Assembly: GCA_024224295.1 (NCBI GenBank)
Contig: JAAENN010000277.1
Coordinates: 1-54,358, forward strand
Direction: 5' to 3'
Source: Shimia sp.
GTDB taxonomy: Bacteria; Pseudomonadota; Alphaproteobacteria; Rhodobacterales; Rhodobacteraceae
DNA length: 54,358 nt
The translations under genes and the position numbers were made by a program. This document shows positions 16,648-25,882 of the stretch, one piece after another (position 1 is the first letter of the stretch; the number at the start of each line of letters is the position of its first letter). Below the pieces are notes generated by a model. It was given only the letters and a program-made list of their open reading frames with translations, had not been told where the DNA came from and ran no database searches.

Positions 16648-18678
16648 TTAGTAAGCCACCATGGTCAGCAGTTCGTATTCCGCGACCATCTCGTCGTCCT
16701 GATTGGACGCGGTAACATGCCAGCGGACCTCGCCGTATTCGTCGTTGCGCTTGGTTTTCTTCTTCACGGTGAGACGCACCCTGAGACTGTCGCCTGCCAC
16801 AACCGGTTTCATGAAGCGCAGGGTGTCGAGGCCAGTGTTGGCCAGAACGGGACCTTCGTTGGACTCCACAAAGAGACCGGCGGCGAAGGACAGCAACAGG
16901 TAGCCATGGGCGACACGGCCGGGGAAGAAAGGGTTTCGCGCAGCGGCGTCTTCGTCCATGTGGGCATAGAAGGTGTCGCCGGTGAAGTTCGCGAAGTGCT
17001 CGATGTCTTTCAGCGTGATTTCGCGAGCATTGGTGTAGAGCGTTTCCCCAATCGCCAACTCGCCAAAGCGGCGGGTGAAGGGGTGTGCACCTGCGTCGAT
17101 TTCCTTGGCGCCGGGCACCCAGTGCTGGCCGATGCCGGTGAGGATGTCCGGGCTGCCCTGAATGGCGGTGCGTTGCATGTAGTGTTTCACGGCGCGCACA
17201 CCGCCAAGCTCCTCGCCGCCACCTGCGCGGCCGGGGCCCCCGTGCACCATGTGGGGCAGGGGTGAGCCATGTCCCGTGCTTTCCCCCATGCTGTCGCGGT
17301 TGTTGAAATAGAGACGGCCATGGAAAGCACCTGCGCCCATGGCAATCGTGCGGGCAACCTCCGCGTCTTGAGTGAAAACAGAAGCCACAAGCGAACCTTG
17401 GCATTTGTTGGCCAGCCCGACGGCATGGTCTAGATCGCGATAGCCCATGAGGGTGGAGACGGGGCCAAAGGCTTCGGATGCGTGTACGTGTTTTGCTGTA
17501 TCAGGTGACGCGCAGTGGAACAGCATCGGTGGTACAAAGGCGCCTCTCTCTGCGTCTGCACCTTCAACTGTAAAGTTGTCTGGGTCGCCAAAGACTTGTT
17601 CAGCTTCGGTGCCCAGAAGGGCAGCTTTTTCGAGCACGTCGCGTTTTTGACCAGCGGAGACTAGAGCACCCATTCGGGTGGTTTCCAAGCGCGGGTCACC
17701 AATCACGATTTTGGATAGGCGCGCGGAAAGGGCCTCGATGACGGCCTCAGTTGTGGATTTAGGTGCAATGATGCGGCGGATAGCGGTACATTTCTGTCCC
17801 GCTTTGGTGGTCATCTCGCGACTGACTTCTTTAATGAAGAGGTCAAATTCTGGGGTGCCGGGTTTCGCATCTGGTCCAAGAATAGATGCGTTCAGGCTGT
17901 CAGCCTCAGACGTGAAGCGTACGGAGTTACGCAAAATCAAAGGGTTGGATCGAAGTTTTAACGCTGTATCAGCGGAGCCGGTGAAGGCCACCGCATCCTG
18001 ACAGGTCAAATGGTCAAGCATGTGACCTAGACCACCGGAAACCAGTTGCACGGCGCCGTCTGGCAGGATGCCGCTGTCGACCATAAGACGCACGCAAAGC
18101 TCGGTGACGTAGCAGGTGGAAGTGGCGGGTTTCACAATTGCTGGCACACCGGCGAGCAGGGTGGGTGCGAGCTTTTCCAGCATACCCCAGACCGGGAAGT
18201 TGAAGGCGTTGATGTGCACGGCCACACCTTGAAGTGGCGTGCAGATGTGCTGTCCCAGGAAGGTGCCGTTACGGGAGAGCTGTTCCACGTCGCCGTCCAG
18301 ATAGACGGTGCTGTCAGGCAATTCGCGGCGGCCTTTGGAGGCGAACACCAGCATGGTGCCGATGCCGCCATCGATGTCGATCATATGATCGGCCTGTGTG
18401 GCGCCGGTGTCGAACGAGAGCTCATACATCGCTTTGCGGTGTTCACGTAGGTGCAAGGCAAGGGCTTTGAGCATGCGGGCGCGATCATGGAAGGTCATCT
18501 TGCGCAACGCCGGGCCGCCAACGCTGCGGGCGTAACCCAACATGGCCTGTACATCGAGGGCGTCATTGCCGGCAGTGGCGATGACGTCACCAGTGATGGC
18601 AGAGGCGATGTTGCGCGCACCGGCGCCGGGCGCAATCCACTGACCTGCGGCAAAGCTTGAAACGTTTTGGATGGACAT
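16648..18678 (-). CDS. paaZ: PaaZ: oxepin-CoA hydrolase / semialdehyde dehydrogenase
   Basis: The 676-residue bifunctional enzyme opens the ring in aerobic phenylacetate degradation. Its C-terminal MaoC/hotdog hydratase ([20 protein letters not shown] region) hydrolyses oxepin-CoA. The N-terminal aldehyde dehydrogenase oxidises the resulting semialdehyde to 3-oxo-5,6-dehydrosuberyl-CoA. Dehydrogenase residues visible are Glu258 (FTSEADSLN) and the nucleophile Cys297 ([10 protein letters not shown]). Length and domain order match full-length PaaZ. The start at 18678 follows GGGGAGAGAG at good spacing. It is divergent from paaI across 95 nt that carry an operator-like palindrome, which suggests joint control by the adjacent TetR-type regulator. 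Confidence 0.93.
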   Translation of the reverse strand: MSIQNVSSFAAGQWIAPGAGARNIASAITGDVIATAGNDALDVQAMLGYARSVGGPALRKMTFHDRARMLKALALHLREHRKAMYELSFDTGATQADHMIDIDGGIGTMLVFASKGRRELPDSTVYLDGDVEQLSRNGTFLGQHICTPLQGVAVHINAFNFPVWGMLEKLAPTLLAGVPAIVKPATSTCYVTELCVRLMVDSGILPDGAVQLVSGGLGHMLDHLTCQDAVAFTGSADTALKLRSNPLILRNSVRFTSEADSLNASILGPDAKPGTPEFDLFIKEVSREMTTKAGQKCTAIRRIIAPKSTTEAVIEALSARLSKIVIGDPRLETTRMGALVSAGQKRDVLEKAALLGTEAEQVFGDPDNFTVEGADAERGAFVPPMLFHCASPDTAKHVHASEAFGPVSTLMGYRDLDHAVGLANKCQGSLVASVFTQDAEVARTIAMGAGAFHGRLYFNNRDSMGESTGHGSPLPHMVHGGPGRAGGGEELGGVRAVKHYMQRTAIQGSPDILTGIGQHWVPGAKEIDAGAHPFTRRFGELAIGETLYTNAREITLKDIEHFANFTGDTFYAHMDEDAAARNPFFPGRVAHGYLLLSFAAGLFVESNEGPVLANTGLDTLRFMKPVVAGDSLRVRLTVKKKTKRNDEYGEVRWHVTASNQDDEMVAEYELLTMVAY

Positions 18679-18717
18679 GGCTCTCTCCCCGATATGTCTC
18701 CGTGAATCATTTATTGA

Positions 18718-18731
18718 CCAACCGTTCGGTT
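18718..18731. promoter_or_regulatory. Operator-like site in the paaZ/paaI divergent promoter
   Basis: CCAACCGTTCGGTT contains the inverted repeat AACCG-TT-CGGTT. A closely related sequence (12 of 14 positions identical) occurs at 27129-27142 in front of paaJABCDE. The shared site and the TetR-type gene at 20530 make this a likely binding site of that regulator. It sits 43 nt before the paaI start and 40 nt before the paaZ start. Confidence 0.65.
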
Positions 18732-18773
18732 TATGCAAGCTGGAGCGTGAGGAGATTGTGTTGGGAGGCACAG

Positions 18774-19199
18774 ATGACGCCAAAAGAGCGGGCCGAGAAA
18801 AGCGCGGCGGCGATGTGGTCCACAGATCGCGCAAGTCAGCACATGGGCATGCAAATCGTTGATGTGGACGAAGGGCAGGCGACGCTCTCCATGACGGTGA
18901 AGCCAGAACATTGCAACGGACACGGGATTTGTCATGGCGGGGTCACGTTTACGCTGGCCGACAGCGCGTTTGCCTTTGCCTGCAATAGCCGCAATCAGGC
19001 GACAGTGGCGCAGCACAACAACATTTCTTACATCGCGCCGGGGCGTGAAGGGGATGTTCTGACCGCGGTGGCCCGTGAAGTGAGCCTGACAGGGCGAAGC
19101 GGGATTTATGATGTGACCGTGTCCAATCAGGACGGTCAGGTGATTGCCGAATTTCGTGGCGCGTCGCGTGCGATCAAGGGCAACCTGTTTGAGGAATAA
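18774..19199 (+). CDS. paaI: PaaI: hydroxyphenylacetyl-CoA thioesterase
   Basis: The 141-residue hotdog-fold thioesterase has the family pattern GHGICHGGVTFTLAD with His54 and the catalytic-type Asp63. PaaI releases CoA from dead-end ring-hydroxylated or epoxidised phenylacetyl-CoA products and so protects the CoA pool. GGGAGG lies 6 nt before the ATG at 18774; the frame is open upstream, but that part would run into the promoter. paaK follows after 20 nt, so paaI-paaK-paaR form one operon. Confidence 0.9.
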   Translation: MTPKERAEKSAAAMWSTDRASQHMGMQIVDVDEGQATLSMTVKPEHCNGHGICHGGVTFTLADSAFAFACNSRNQATVAQHNNISYIAPGREGDVLTAVAREVSLTGRSGIYDVTVSNQDGQVIAEFRGASRAIKGNLFEE

Positions 19200-19219
19200 T
19201 CGACGTTGGGGAGGACGTT

Positions 19220-20530
19220 ATGAAAGATTTGTCACCACGCAAAGAAGAGCTGGAACCCATTGAAATCGCGTCGATTGATGAAATCCGCGCGGTGCAGTTA
19301 GAGCGGCTGAAGTGGTCCTTGAACCACGCTTACTCCAACGTGCCGATGTACAAGCAACGCTTTGACGAAGCGGGGGTGCATCCGGATGATTTGCATAGCT
19401 TGGCTGATCTGGCGAAGTTCCCGTTTTCCTACAAAAACGACCTGCGCGACAATTACCCCTTTGGTCTGTTGGCGGTGCCGCGTCAGCAAATTGCGCGTTT
19501 GCATGCGTCTTCTGGCACCACGGGCAAGCCAACGGTGGTGGGCTATACCGCCAAGGACATCGACAATTGGGCTGACCTAATGGCGCGCAGCCTGCGCGCG
19601 TCGGGGCTTCGGGCTGGGGATTTGGTGCACAACGCCTATGGCTATGGACTGTTTACCGGCGGTTTGGGGGCGCACTACGGGATCGAGCGGCTTGGCGCCA
19701 CGGTGGTGCCGATGAGTGGCGGGCAGACTGAGAAACAGGTTGGGTTGATCACCGACTTCAAGCCGGATGGGATAATGGTGACGCCAAGCTATATGCTCAA
19801 CATCTTAGAGCAATTTCATAAGCTTGGCATGGATCCGCGTGAGAGCTCTCTGTCCGTCGGTGTGTTTGGGGCGGAGCCTTGGACCGACGCGATGCGTAAG
19901 GAGGTTGAGGCCGCATTCGACATGCATGCGGTCGACATTTACGGGCTTAGTGAAATCATGGGGCCAGGAGTGGCCAATGAATGTGTGGAGACCAAAGACG
20001 GTCCGGTGATTTGGGAAGATCACTTCTATCCGGAGATCATCGATCCGGAGACCGGTGCGGTGCTGCCAGATGGCGAATTGGGGGAGCTGGTGTTCACCAC
20101 GCTGACCAAAGAAGGCCTGCCGATGATCCGCTATCGCACGCGCGATTTGACACGGCTTTTACCTGGTACAGCACGGTCTATGCGGCGGATGGAGAAGATC
20201 ACTGGTCGATCTGACGACATGATCATCCTGCGTGGTGTGAATGTCTTCCCAAGCCAGGTGGAGGAACAGGTGCTTGCGACCGGGGGGCTTGCGCCATATT
20301 ACCAAATCGAACTGTATAAATCGGGTCGTATGGACGCTATGCGGGTGTTTGTGGAGGCAATTCCAAGCGCGGCGGACAACTTGTCCAAAACCGCAGCGGC
20401 GCGCATGTTGACCAAGCATATCAAGGACATGATTGGCGTGTCAGTAGAAGTGGTTGTGGGCGAACCCGGTGAAGTGGAACGCAGCCAGGGCAAAGCCAAG
20501 CGTGTGGTGGACAATCGAGGCGCCGGATAA
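19220..20530 (+). CDS. paaK: PaaK: phenylacetate-CoA ligase
   Basis: The 436-residue adenylate-forming enzyme activates phenylacetate to phenylacetyl-CoA with ATP, the first step of the pathway. The P-loop-like SSGTTGKPT lies at residues 97-105, followed by NAYGYGLFTGG, YGLSEIMGPGV (adenylate-binding) and the ITGRSDDMIILRGVNVFPSQ hinge. This is the compact PaaK family rather than the longer acyl-CoA synthetase type. GGGGAGG is found upstream. The TAA stop overlaps the ATG of the regulator gene (TAATG), indicating translational coupling. Confidence 0.95.
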   Translation: MKDLSPRKEELEPIEIASIDEIRAVQLERLKWSLNHAYSNVPMYKQRFDEAGVHPDDLHSLADLAKFPFSYKNDLRDNYPFGLLAVPRQQIARLHASSGTTGKPTVVGYTAKDIDNWADLMARSLRASGLRAGDLVHNAYGYGLFTGGLGAHYGIERLGATVVPMSGGQTEKQVGLITDFKPDGIMVTPSYMLNILEQFHKLGMDPRESSLSVGVFGAEPWTDAMRKEVEAAFDMHAVDIYGLSEIMGPGVANECVETKDGPVIWEDHFYPEIIDPETGAVLPDGELGELVFTTLTKEGLPMIRYRTRDLTRLLPGTARSMRRMEKITGRSDDMIILRGVNVFPSQVEEQVLATGGLAPYYQIELYKSGRMDAMRVFVEAIPSAADNLSKTAAARMLTKHIKDMIGVSVEVVVGEPGEVERSQGKAKRVVDNRGAG

Positions 20531-21129
20531 TGGCACGTACCATTGCAAAGGATTATGAGCAGAAGCGGGCGCATATTCTAAAATCAGCTGCGCGCGTGTT
20601 TGCTGAGCAGGGATATGACCGCGCGTCTATGTCGGTGCTGGCAAAGGAGTGTGGAATCTCAAAGGCCAATATCTATCACTATTATGACAGCAAAGACGCG
20701 CTCTTGTATGATGTGCTGGATACCTATCTGAAGGCGTTAAGGGATCGAATTTGTGACCTTGATTTGAGCGCCTTAAATGCCAAAGCTCAACTAAGCTTGG
20801 TGGTTCGAGAGATCCTTTTGGCCTATCAGGGGGCGGATGACGAGCATCGTGTGCAGAGCAATGGGATGCGCGCGTTGCCGGAAGAGCAACAGCAAGTGTT
20901 GCGTGGCTATCAGCGGGACTTGGTCAACCGGGTGAGCGAGGTGGTTGCTGCCAGTGCGGAGGGAGTGTTTGACGATGATCCCGTGCGCTTGCGAGAAACC
21001 ACTATGTCCGTATTTGGCATGCTCAACTGGTACTATATGTGGCAGCATAGTGCGGACTCTGAAGCACGAGAGAGGTATGCGGAGTTGACCACCGATTTGA
21101 TTCTGGGGGGCGTTCGGGGACTAAAATAA
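20530..21129 (+). CDS. paaR: TetR/AcrR-type regulator of the phenylacetate genes (PaaR-like)
   Basis: The 199-residue protein has an N-terminal TetR helix-turn-helix (FAEQGYDRASMSVLAKECG, then NIYHYYDSKDALLYDVLDTYL) and a divergent ligand-binding domain. It is translationally coupled to paaK. In bacteria that lack the GntR-type PaaX, a TetR-type PaaR represses paa genes and is released by phenylacetyl-CoA; the position here fits that role. Two matching palindromes, at 18718 and 27129, would be its sites. The assignment rests on context; the ligand domain itself is not diagnostic. Confidence 0.8.
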   Translation: MARTIAKDYEQKRAHILKSAARVFAEQGYDRASMSVLAKECGISKANIYHYYDSKDALLYDVLDTYLKALRDRICDLDLSALNAKAQLSLVVREILLAYQGADDEHRVQSNGMRALPEEQQQVLRGYQRDLVNRVSEVVAASAEGVFDDDPVRLRETTMSVFGMLNWYYMWQHSADSEARERYAELTTDLILGGVRGLK

Positions 21130-21229
21130 AGCAGGAGACTGGCCATTTCATCTCTAGATTGCTTTTGGACCCTTTTTCCAATTTGTGCTAAAATCTGCCC
21201 ATTCTTGTAGTTTTTATATGGGTGATGAT

Positions 21230-21664
21230 TTGACGAAACATATTTCTAGCGCCGTTTTGGCGGCTTTTTTGTTGGGCAGCGGCGCGGCAAAAGCTGATCC
21301 GTCTTTCGGGTTTGGCCTGACCTATGTCTTTGGTGGCGACTGGGCCGTGGGCGTGCGCGTGTTCCACGAGGATGAGCCAGAGAGTGCCGTTCTGGCACTT
21401 GGGGCGGATTATAAATTCGGATCGGGGTCGTTTCGACCTACCGTTGGTGCCGCGTATCTGGACGAGGATTACTATATCGATTTCAGCTTGGGGTACGATA
21501 TCAAGGGTCAGGCGCTTGACTACGGTTTTGGTTTCGGCGCCGCATTTGAAACAGAAACGCCCGCCGGGGCCACTTCTCCAACGCCGGGTCCGACTAGCGA
21601 CCCCACTGGAGACGGCGATTCAGGGTGCGTATTGGCGAGAGGTTTAGCAGTGGTCTGTGACTAA
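21230..21664 (+). CDS. Small exported protein, first of a tandem pair (unknown function)
   Basis: From a TTG at 21230 the product has 144 residues: a cleavable signal peptide (about 22 residues ending GAAKA) and a Gly/aromatic-rich mature part with alternating strands (FGFGLTYVFGGDWAVGVRVF). It suggests a small outer-membrane beta-structured or periplasmic protein. The TTG start is chosen because it makes the signal peptide exactly as long as that of the neighbouring paralogue (both reach ADPSFG at residue 22), and GGTGAT precedes it. The ATG at 21218 is the alternative. The paralogue is strongly similar over about 95 residues. This copy adds a Pro/Thr/Gly/Asp-rich tail ending in GCVLARGLAVVCD with two cysteines. 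It sits between the two paa units, but I know no role in phenylacetate use. Confidence 0.7.
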   Translation: MTKHISSAVLAAFLLGSGAAKADPSFGFGLTYVFGGDWAVGVRVFHEDEPESAVLALGADYKFGSGSFRPTVGAAYLDEDYYIDFSLGYDIKGQALDYGFGFGAAFETETPAGATSPTPGPTSDPTGDGDSGCVLARGLAVVCD

Positions 21665-21711
21665 AAGGAAGCGACGCGTTTTTGCCACAAGCTAATTGCA
21701 ATCGATCACAT

Positions 21712-21742
21712 TTATCCACAGGCTGCACTTGCCCTGTGGATA
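21712..21742. other. Two inverted DnaA-box-like sequences forming a perfect 10-bp hairpin
   Basis: TTATCCACA at 21712-21720 is identical to the consensus DnaA box. TGTGGATAC at 21735-21743 reads GTATCCACA on the other strand, one mismatch from it. Together TATCCACAGG and CCTGTGGATA form a perfect 10-bp stem with a 10-nt loop. The element follows the first small-protein gene. It may simply be a terminator (TTTTG and TTTTT follow within 12 nt), or a DnaA-binding or titration site. Confidence 0.5.
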
Positions 21743-21801
21743 CTTTTGCGTTTTTGGCTTAAAACTAATCTGAGATTCCACGACAGAATTGGAAATGTGA
21801 C

Positions 21802-22158
21802 ATGAGACGAATTCTTCAGGCAGGTTTGGCAAGTGCAGCGTTGCTCGGCGGGCAAGCTGTGCATGCAGATCCTTCTTTCGGCTTTGGCTTAACATACGTA
21901 GTAGGCGGCGACTGGGCCGTTGGTGTTCGTGTGTTCCATGACGACGAACCAGAGAGTGCGGTTTTGGCGCTTGGTGCAGACTACAAGTTTGGTTCCGGTA
22001 CCTTTCGCCCGACAGTAGGTGCAGCCTATTTGGACGAAGACTATTATCTGGATTTCAGTCTTGGATACGATACAGGCCTACAGGCTCTGGATTACGGCTT
22101 TGGTGTGGGGGCCGCATTTGAGACGGAGACGCCTTCAGCTCCCGCGCCTAGCCCGTAA
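21802..22158 (+). CDS. Small exported protein, second of a tandem pair (unknown function)
   Basis: The 118-residue product has a signal peptide (about 22 residues ending AVHA) and the same mature domain as the gene at 21230: DPSFGFGLTYV, DWAVGVRVFHDDEPESAV, LGADYKFGSGTFRPTVG, then AAYLDEDYYLDFSLGYD. It ends shortly after ETETPSAPAPSP and lacks the long tail of its partner. GGAA lies 8 nt before the ATG. A strong terminator follows at 22177-22210. The pair looks like a tandem duplication with later divergence of the C-terminus. Function unknown. Confidence 0.75.
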   Translation: MRRILQAGLASAALLGGQAVHADPSFGFGLTYVVGGDWAVGVRVFHDDEPESAVLALGADYKFGSGTFRPTVGAAYLDEDYYLDFSLGYDTGLQALDYGFGVGAAFETETPSAPAPSP

Positions 22159-22176
22159 GTGTGCCCAAATCGAATT

Positions 22177-22210
22177 AAAAACGGCCCCAGCGTTTTGTGG
22201 GGCCGTTTTT
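22177..22210. terminator. Bidirectional rho-independent terminator
   Basis: AAAAACGGCCCC (22177-22188) and GGGGCCGTTTTT (22199-22210) form a perfect 12-bp stem with a 10-nt loop. It has T-runs on both strands and serves the plus-strand small-protein gene and the minus-strand paa operon, which converge here. Confidence 0.9.
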
Positions 22211-22219
22211 ATTTGCACT

Positions 22220-23299
22220 TTACTGATCATAGTCCACAACCACTTTATCGGTTACTGGGTAAGACTGGCAGCTAAGAACAAAGCCCTTTTCGACTTCGTA
22301 GTCCTCAAGCGCATGGTTGGCGATCATTTCAACGTCCCCTTCAATCACCCGGCATTTGCAAGTGGAACATACACCAGCTTTGCAGGCGTATGGGGCATCC
22401 ATGGTGTTGGCACGCGCGGCGTCAAGGATGGAGGTGTCCCGGTCCATTTCGATGGTTTGGGTGGCGCCGTCCAGAGTGATCTGTGCCGTGACCGCTTTGC
22501 CTGTATCCTCTGCGCTGGCAGCCTTGCGCTTGGCGCGGCCGGGTTGGCCGGACGCGAAGAGCTCAAACTTAATCTGATCTTCAGAAAGACCGTGATCTTT
22601 CAATGCCTTGGCAATGCCTAACATCATCGGCTCCGGACCACAGATGAAGGCTGTGTCCACTGCATTGATGTCGATCCAGCCGGTTTTGAACAGCTGTGCG
22701 CATTTCTCCTCGGTGACCATGCCCGTGAAGAGGTCGATTTCCTGCGCGTCGGTTTCTAGAACGTGGATCACGTTGAAGCGGCCTATGTAGAGGTTTTTCA
22801 GATCCTCCAACTCCTCACGGAACATGATCGTGGTCACACCTTTGTTGGCGTAGATCAAGGTGAAAGAAGACTGCGGTTCACGCGCCAATGTGGTTTTGAT
22901 CAGCGACAAAACTGGTGTGATACCAGAGCCGCCCGCAAAACCAAGATAGGTATTGTCTGCTGTTTCATCCAGCGGCGTGAAGAAGCCCCCCATCGGAGGC
23001 ATAGCTTTCACCGTATCGCCAACCTTTAGCTCGTTGTTGGCCCAAGTGGAAAAAGCTCCGCCGTCGACGCGCTTGATGCCAACTTGTAAGATGCCGTCGT
23101 CTTTGCCGGAGCAGATCGAGTAGCTGCGGCGCAGTTCTTCGCCATCAAAGTCGCGTCTGAAGGTCAGGTATTGGCCTTGGGTGAAGTCAAACTCCGCCGC
23201 TGCGCCGTTTACCGGCGCAAGGGTGACCACCACGGCGTCACGGATGGTTTTGCGGATGTTTGTGACCTCGAGGTCATGAAAGCGCGCGGATTGGGCCAT
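22220..23299 (-). CDS. paaE: PaaE: reductase of phenylacetyl-CoA epoxidase
   Basis: The 359-residue protein is a class IA-type reductase. An N-terminal FAD domain (RRSYSICSG, equivalent to RxYS) comes first, then an NAD-binding domain (FAGGSGITPVLSL). A C-terminal plant-type [2Fe-2S] ferredoxin domain carries the ligands in CKAGVCSTCKC and a final LSCQSYP. It passes electrons from NAD(P)H to the PaaABC oxygenase. It is the last gene of the paaJABCDE operon, 12 nt after paaD, with the terminator at 22177-22210 directly downstream. Confidence 0.93.
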   Translation of the reverse strand: MAQSARFHDLEVTNIRKTIRDAVVVTLAPVNGAAAEFDFTQGQYLTFRRDFDGEELRRSYSICSGKDDGILQVGIKRVDGGAFSTWANNELKVGDTVKAMPPMGGFFTPLDETADNTYLGFAGGSGITPVLSLIKTTLAREPQSSFTLIYANKGVTTIMFREELEDLKNLYIGRFNVIHVLETDAQEIDLFTGMVTEEKCAQLFKTGWIDINAVDTAFICGPEPMMLGIAKALKDHGLSEDQIKFELFASGQPGRAKRKAASAEDTGKAVTAQITLDGATQTIEMDRDTSILDAARANTMDAPYACKAGVCSTCKCRVIEGDVEMIANHALEDYEVEKGFVLSCQSYPVTDKVVVDYDQ

Positions 23300-23311
23300 T
23301 CGGGTCTCTCC

Positions 23312-23818
23312 TCAGATGCACTTAAAATAGTCAAAGGGTTCAAGGCAGGCAGTGCAGCGCCATTGGGCCTTGCAGGGAGTGGAGCCAAATTGGCTCATTT
23401 TCTCAACGTGGTGGCTGCCGCAGTGCGGGCATTTATCGGGGCCGCCAGCGGGCTGGGGCGGGGCGATGCCATAATCCTCCAACTTGTCGCGGCCGGATTG
23501 AGTCATCCAGTCGGTGGTCCATGCGGGGCTGAGCTTGCGGCGCAGTTCCAGCTTCTCTACACCGTGCCCGCGCAGCGCAGTCTCGATGTCGAGATTGATA
23601 ATGCTGGTCGCCGGGCAGCCGGAGTAGGTTGGCGTGACGGTCACGATCAAGGTGTCATCTTCGTAAGCCACGTCGCGAATGATGCCGAGGTCGGTGAGGG
23701 AAATCACCGGGATCTCGGGATCAGGCACGGCGTGCAGCCAGTCCCAGACCTGTGACACATCAGGCAATGCAGCACGGACCGGCGGAGCGCCGGGGCTATG
23801 CCGCTGCTTAATCACCAT
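23312..23818 (-). CDS. paaD: PaaD: maturation factor of phenylacetyl-CoA epoxidase
   Basis: The 168-residue protein has the DUF59/MIP18-like domain (VPDPEIPVISLTDLGIIRDV and TPTYSGCPA) and a C-terminal zinc-ribbon-like cluster with CPHCGSH and CTACLEPF. PaaD is believed to help assemble an Fe-S or metal centre in the epoxidase. The ATG at 23818 overlaps the TGA of paaC, the usual coupled arrangement. Upstream in-frame codons inside paaC are not needed. Confidence 0.92.
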   Translation of the reverse strand: MVIKQRHSPGAPPVRAALPDVSQVWDWLHAVPDPEIPVISLTDLGIIRDVAYEDDTLIVTVTPTYSGCPATSIINLDIETALRGHGVEKLELRRKLSPAWTTDWMTQSGRDKLEDYGIAPPQPAGGPDKCPHCGSHHVEKMSQFGSTPCKAQWRCTACLEPFDYFKCI

Positions 23819-24579
23819 GTGGCGCCCGGGTAGGCACGTTGCAGCCATTGCATCTGGGTCAGTAGGTGGCCGAGGTGCTCGGTATGTGTCGCACCGTTGC
23901 GGCCACCTTTATGGGTAAAGTCGCTGTCCGGGATGCTCAACGTGGCTTCCGCAAGCACCTTACCAATCAGCGCATCATATTCTTCGCGCAGAGTAGCGGG
24001 ATCCGGTGCAATGCCGGCGGCGGCCATAGCGGCGTCAACTTCATCGGAGCTAAACATCTCGCCCACATAGGGCCACAGACGATCCAAAGCAGCCTGCATA
24101 CGGGCGTGACTTTCCTCGGTGCCGTCGCCCAGGCCGACCACGGTTTCGGCGGAACGTTCGACGTGGTAGGCTACTTCTTTACTGGATTTTTCTGCAATCT
24201 CTGCAATGTGTTGGTCGGAGGACTTCATCAAGCGCGGCAGTAGGATCGACTGATAGGAGTCAAATAGAAATTGGCGCATTAGGGTCTGGCCAAAATCACC
24301 GTTTGGCAATTCCAGCAGAAGCAGATTGCGGAAGTCCCAGACGTCGCGCAGGAAGGCAACGTCATCGGCGGTTTTACTGTCGCCCATGATTTCAGCCGCA
24401 TAGCCAAGCCAGAACTGGGTCTGACCAATCAGGTCCAGCGCGGTGTTGGCAAGCGCGATGTCTTCTTCCAGCACCGGCGCATGGCCGCACCATTCAGAGA
24501 CGCGGTGCCCCAGAATGAGGGTGTTGTCGCCCATGCGCAGCAGGAACTGCGTGAGCATCTTCTTGTCGACATCTGCCAT
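23812..24579 (-). CDS. paaC: PaaC: structural subunit of phenylacetyl-CoA epoxidase
   Basis: The 255-residue protein is the non-catalytic ferritin-like partner of PaaA. Family blocks visible include LRMGDNTLILGHRVSEWCGHAP, LANTALDLIGQ, and DVWDFRNLLLLELPNGDF. The PaaAC core with PaaB converts phenylacetyl-CoA to its ring-1,2-epoxide. The ATG at 24579 shares the A of the paaB TGA (TGATG), so translation is coupled; a GTG one codon earlier is also possible. Confidence 0.93.
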   Translation of the reverse strand: MADVDKKMLTQFLLRMGDNTLILGHRVSEWCGHAPVLEEDIALANTALDLIGQTQFWLGYAAEIMGDSKTADDVAFLRDVWDFRNLLLLELPNGDFGQTLMRQFLFDSYQSILLPRLMKSSDQHIAEIAEKSSKEVAYHVERSAETVVGLGDGTEESHARMQAALDRLWPYVGEMFSSDEVDAAMAAAGIAPDPATLREEYDALIGKVLAEATLSIPDSDFTHKGGRNGATHTEHLGHLLTQMQWLQRAYPGATW

Positions 24580-24863
24580 CACATGTGCCCCACTTCGTCA
24601 GGGATATCGAAGAAGGTGGGGTGGCGGTAGATCTTGCTCTCCGAAGGCTCATAGAGCGGGCCTTTTTCCGAAGGGGAAGATGCGGAGATGTTGTTGGCTT
24701 CCACAACCCAGATCGACACACCTTCGTTGCGACGGGTGTAGACGTCACGGGCATTTTTGATTGCCATTTCCGCGTTTGGCGCGTGCAGGCTGCCTACGTG
24801 ACGGTGGCTCAGGCCGTGCTGGCCGCGAATGAAGATTTCCCAGAGGGGCCATTCTTTGCTCAT
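24579..24863 (-). CDS. paaB: PaaB: small subunit of phenylacetyl-CoA epoxidase
   Basis: The 94-residue protein starts MSKEWPLWEIFIRGQHGLSH, the characteristic PaaB N-terminus, with HVGSLHAP and DVYTRRNEGVSIWVV following. PaaB bridges PaaAC dimers in the epoxidase complex. It lies 11 nt downstream of paaA and overlaps paaC. Confidence 0.95.
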   Translation of the reverse strand: MSKEWPLWEIFIRGQHGLSHRHVGSLHAPNAEMAIKNARDVYTRRNEGVSIWVVEANNISASSPSEKGPLYEPSESKIYRHPTFFDIPDEVGHM

Positions 24864-24874
24864 GTGATGTCTCC

Positions 24875-25852
24875 TTATTCTGCGGCTGTTTTTGCGGCGC
24901 GTTTTTTCTCTGCATGGGCCATCAGACCGTCACGCACCCAAGCGCCGTCGTCCCAGGCTTTGTTTCGGGCTTCCAGACGGTCGACGTTGCAGGGGCCATT
25001 GCCTTTGAGCACGTCAAAGAACTCGGACCAGTCGGGATCGGAATAGTCGTAACCGCCTTTTTCCTCGTTCCATGTCAGGTTCTCGTCCGGAATGGTCAGG
25101 CCTAGGTATTGTGCTTGTGGAACTGTTTGGTCGACAAATTTCTGGCGTAACTCGTCGTTGGTGTTCATTTTGATTTTCCACGCCATGTTTTGGGTGGAGT
25201 GTACGGATTCGGCATCCGACGGGCCAAACATCATCAGTGACGGGTACCAGAGGCGGTTGAGCGCATCCTGGGCCATTTTCTTTTGCGTCTCAGTGCCTTG
25301 GGCCATCTTCATCATGATGTCGTAGCCCTGGCGTTGGTGAAAGCTTTCTTCCTTGCAGATGCGGATCATCGCGCGGGAGTAGGGACCATAGGAGGTCCGT
25401 TGTAGCGGCACTTGGTTCATGATCGCCGCGCCATCGACCAGCCAGCCGACCGCGCCGATGTCCGCCCAGTTCAGCGTGGGGTAGTTAAAGATAGAGGAGT
25501 ATTTCATCTTGCCGGACAGGAGCTGTTCGGTGAGGTCATCGCGGCTCACGCCCAACGTTTCGGCGGCGGCGTAGAGGTAGAGGCCGTGGCCAGCTTCGTC
25601 CTGCACTTTGGCGAGCAGGATCATTTTGCGTTCCAGCGTGGGCGCGCGGGTGATCCAGTTGCCTTCCGGAAGTTGGCCGACAATTTCACTGTGCGCGTGC
25701 TGGCCGATCTGACGGATCAAGGTTTTGCGATAGCCTTCGGGCATCCAATCACGCGGCTCAACCTTGATGTTGTCGTCGATCTTAGCCTGAAACTCTTTTA
25801 GTTGCTTCGGATCCTCAGTGGACGCCTCGGATTTGATCATTTGTGCATACAT
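24875..25852 (-). CDS. paaA: PaaA: catalytic subunit of phenylacetyl-CoA epoxidase
   Basis: The 325-residue ferritin-like di-iron oxygenase subunit contains carboxylate-bridged iron ligand patterns, including [12 protein letters not shown] (ExxH) and [10 protein letters not shown] (ExxH), and binds the CoA substrate. It inserts oxygen into the aromatic ring of phenylacetyl-CoA. AGGAGG lies 9 nt before the ATG. paaJ is 30 nt upstream in the same operon. Confidence 0.95.
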   Translation of the reverse strand: MYAQMIKSEASTEDPKQLKEFQAKIDDNIKVEPRDWMPEGYRKTLIRQIGQHAHSEIVGQLPEGNWITRAPTLERKMILLAKVQDEAGHGLYLYAAAETLGVSRDDLTEQLLSGKMKYSSIFNYPTLNWADIGAVGWLVDGAAIMNQVPLQRTSYGPYSRAMIRICKEESFHQRQGYDIMMKMAQGTETQKKMAQDALNRLWYPSLMMFGPSDAESVHSTQNMAWKIKMNTNDELRQKFVDQTVPQAQYLGLTIPDENLTWNEEKGGYDYSDPDWSEFFDVLKGNGPCNVDRLEARNKAWDDGAWVRDGLMAHAEKKRAAKTAAE

Positions 25853-25882
25853 GACTGGGTTCCTCCTCAGGCTTGCGGTGCC

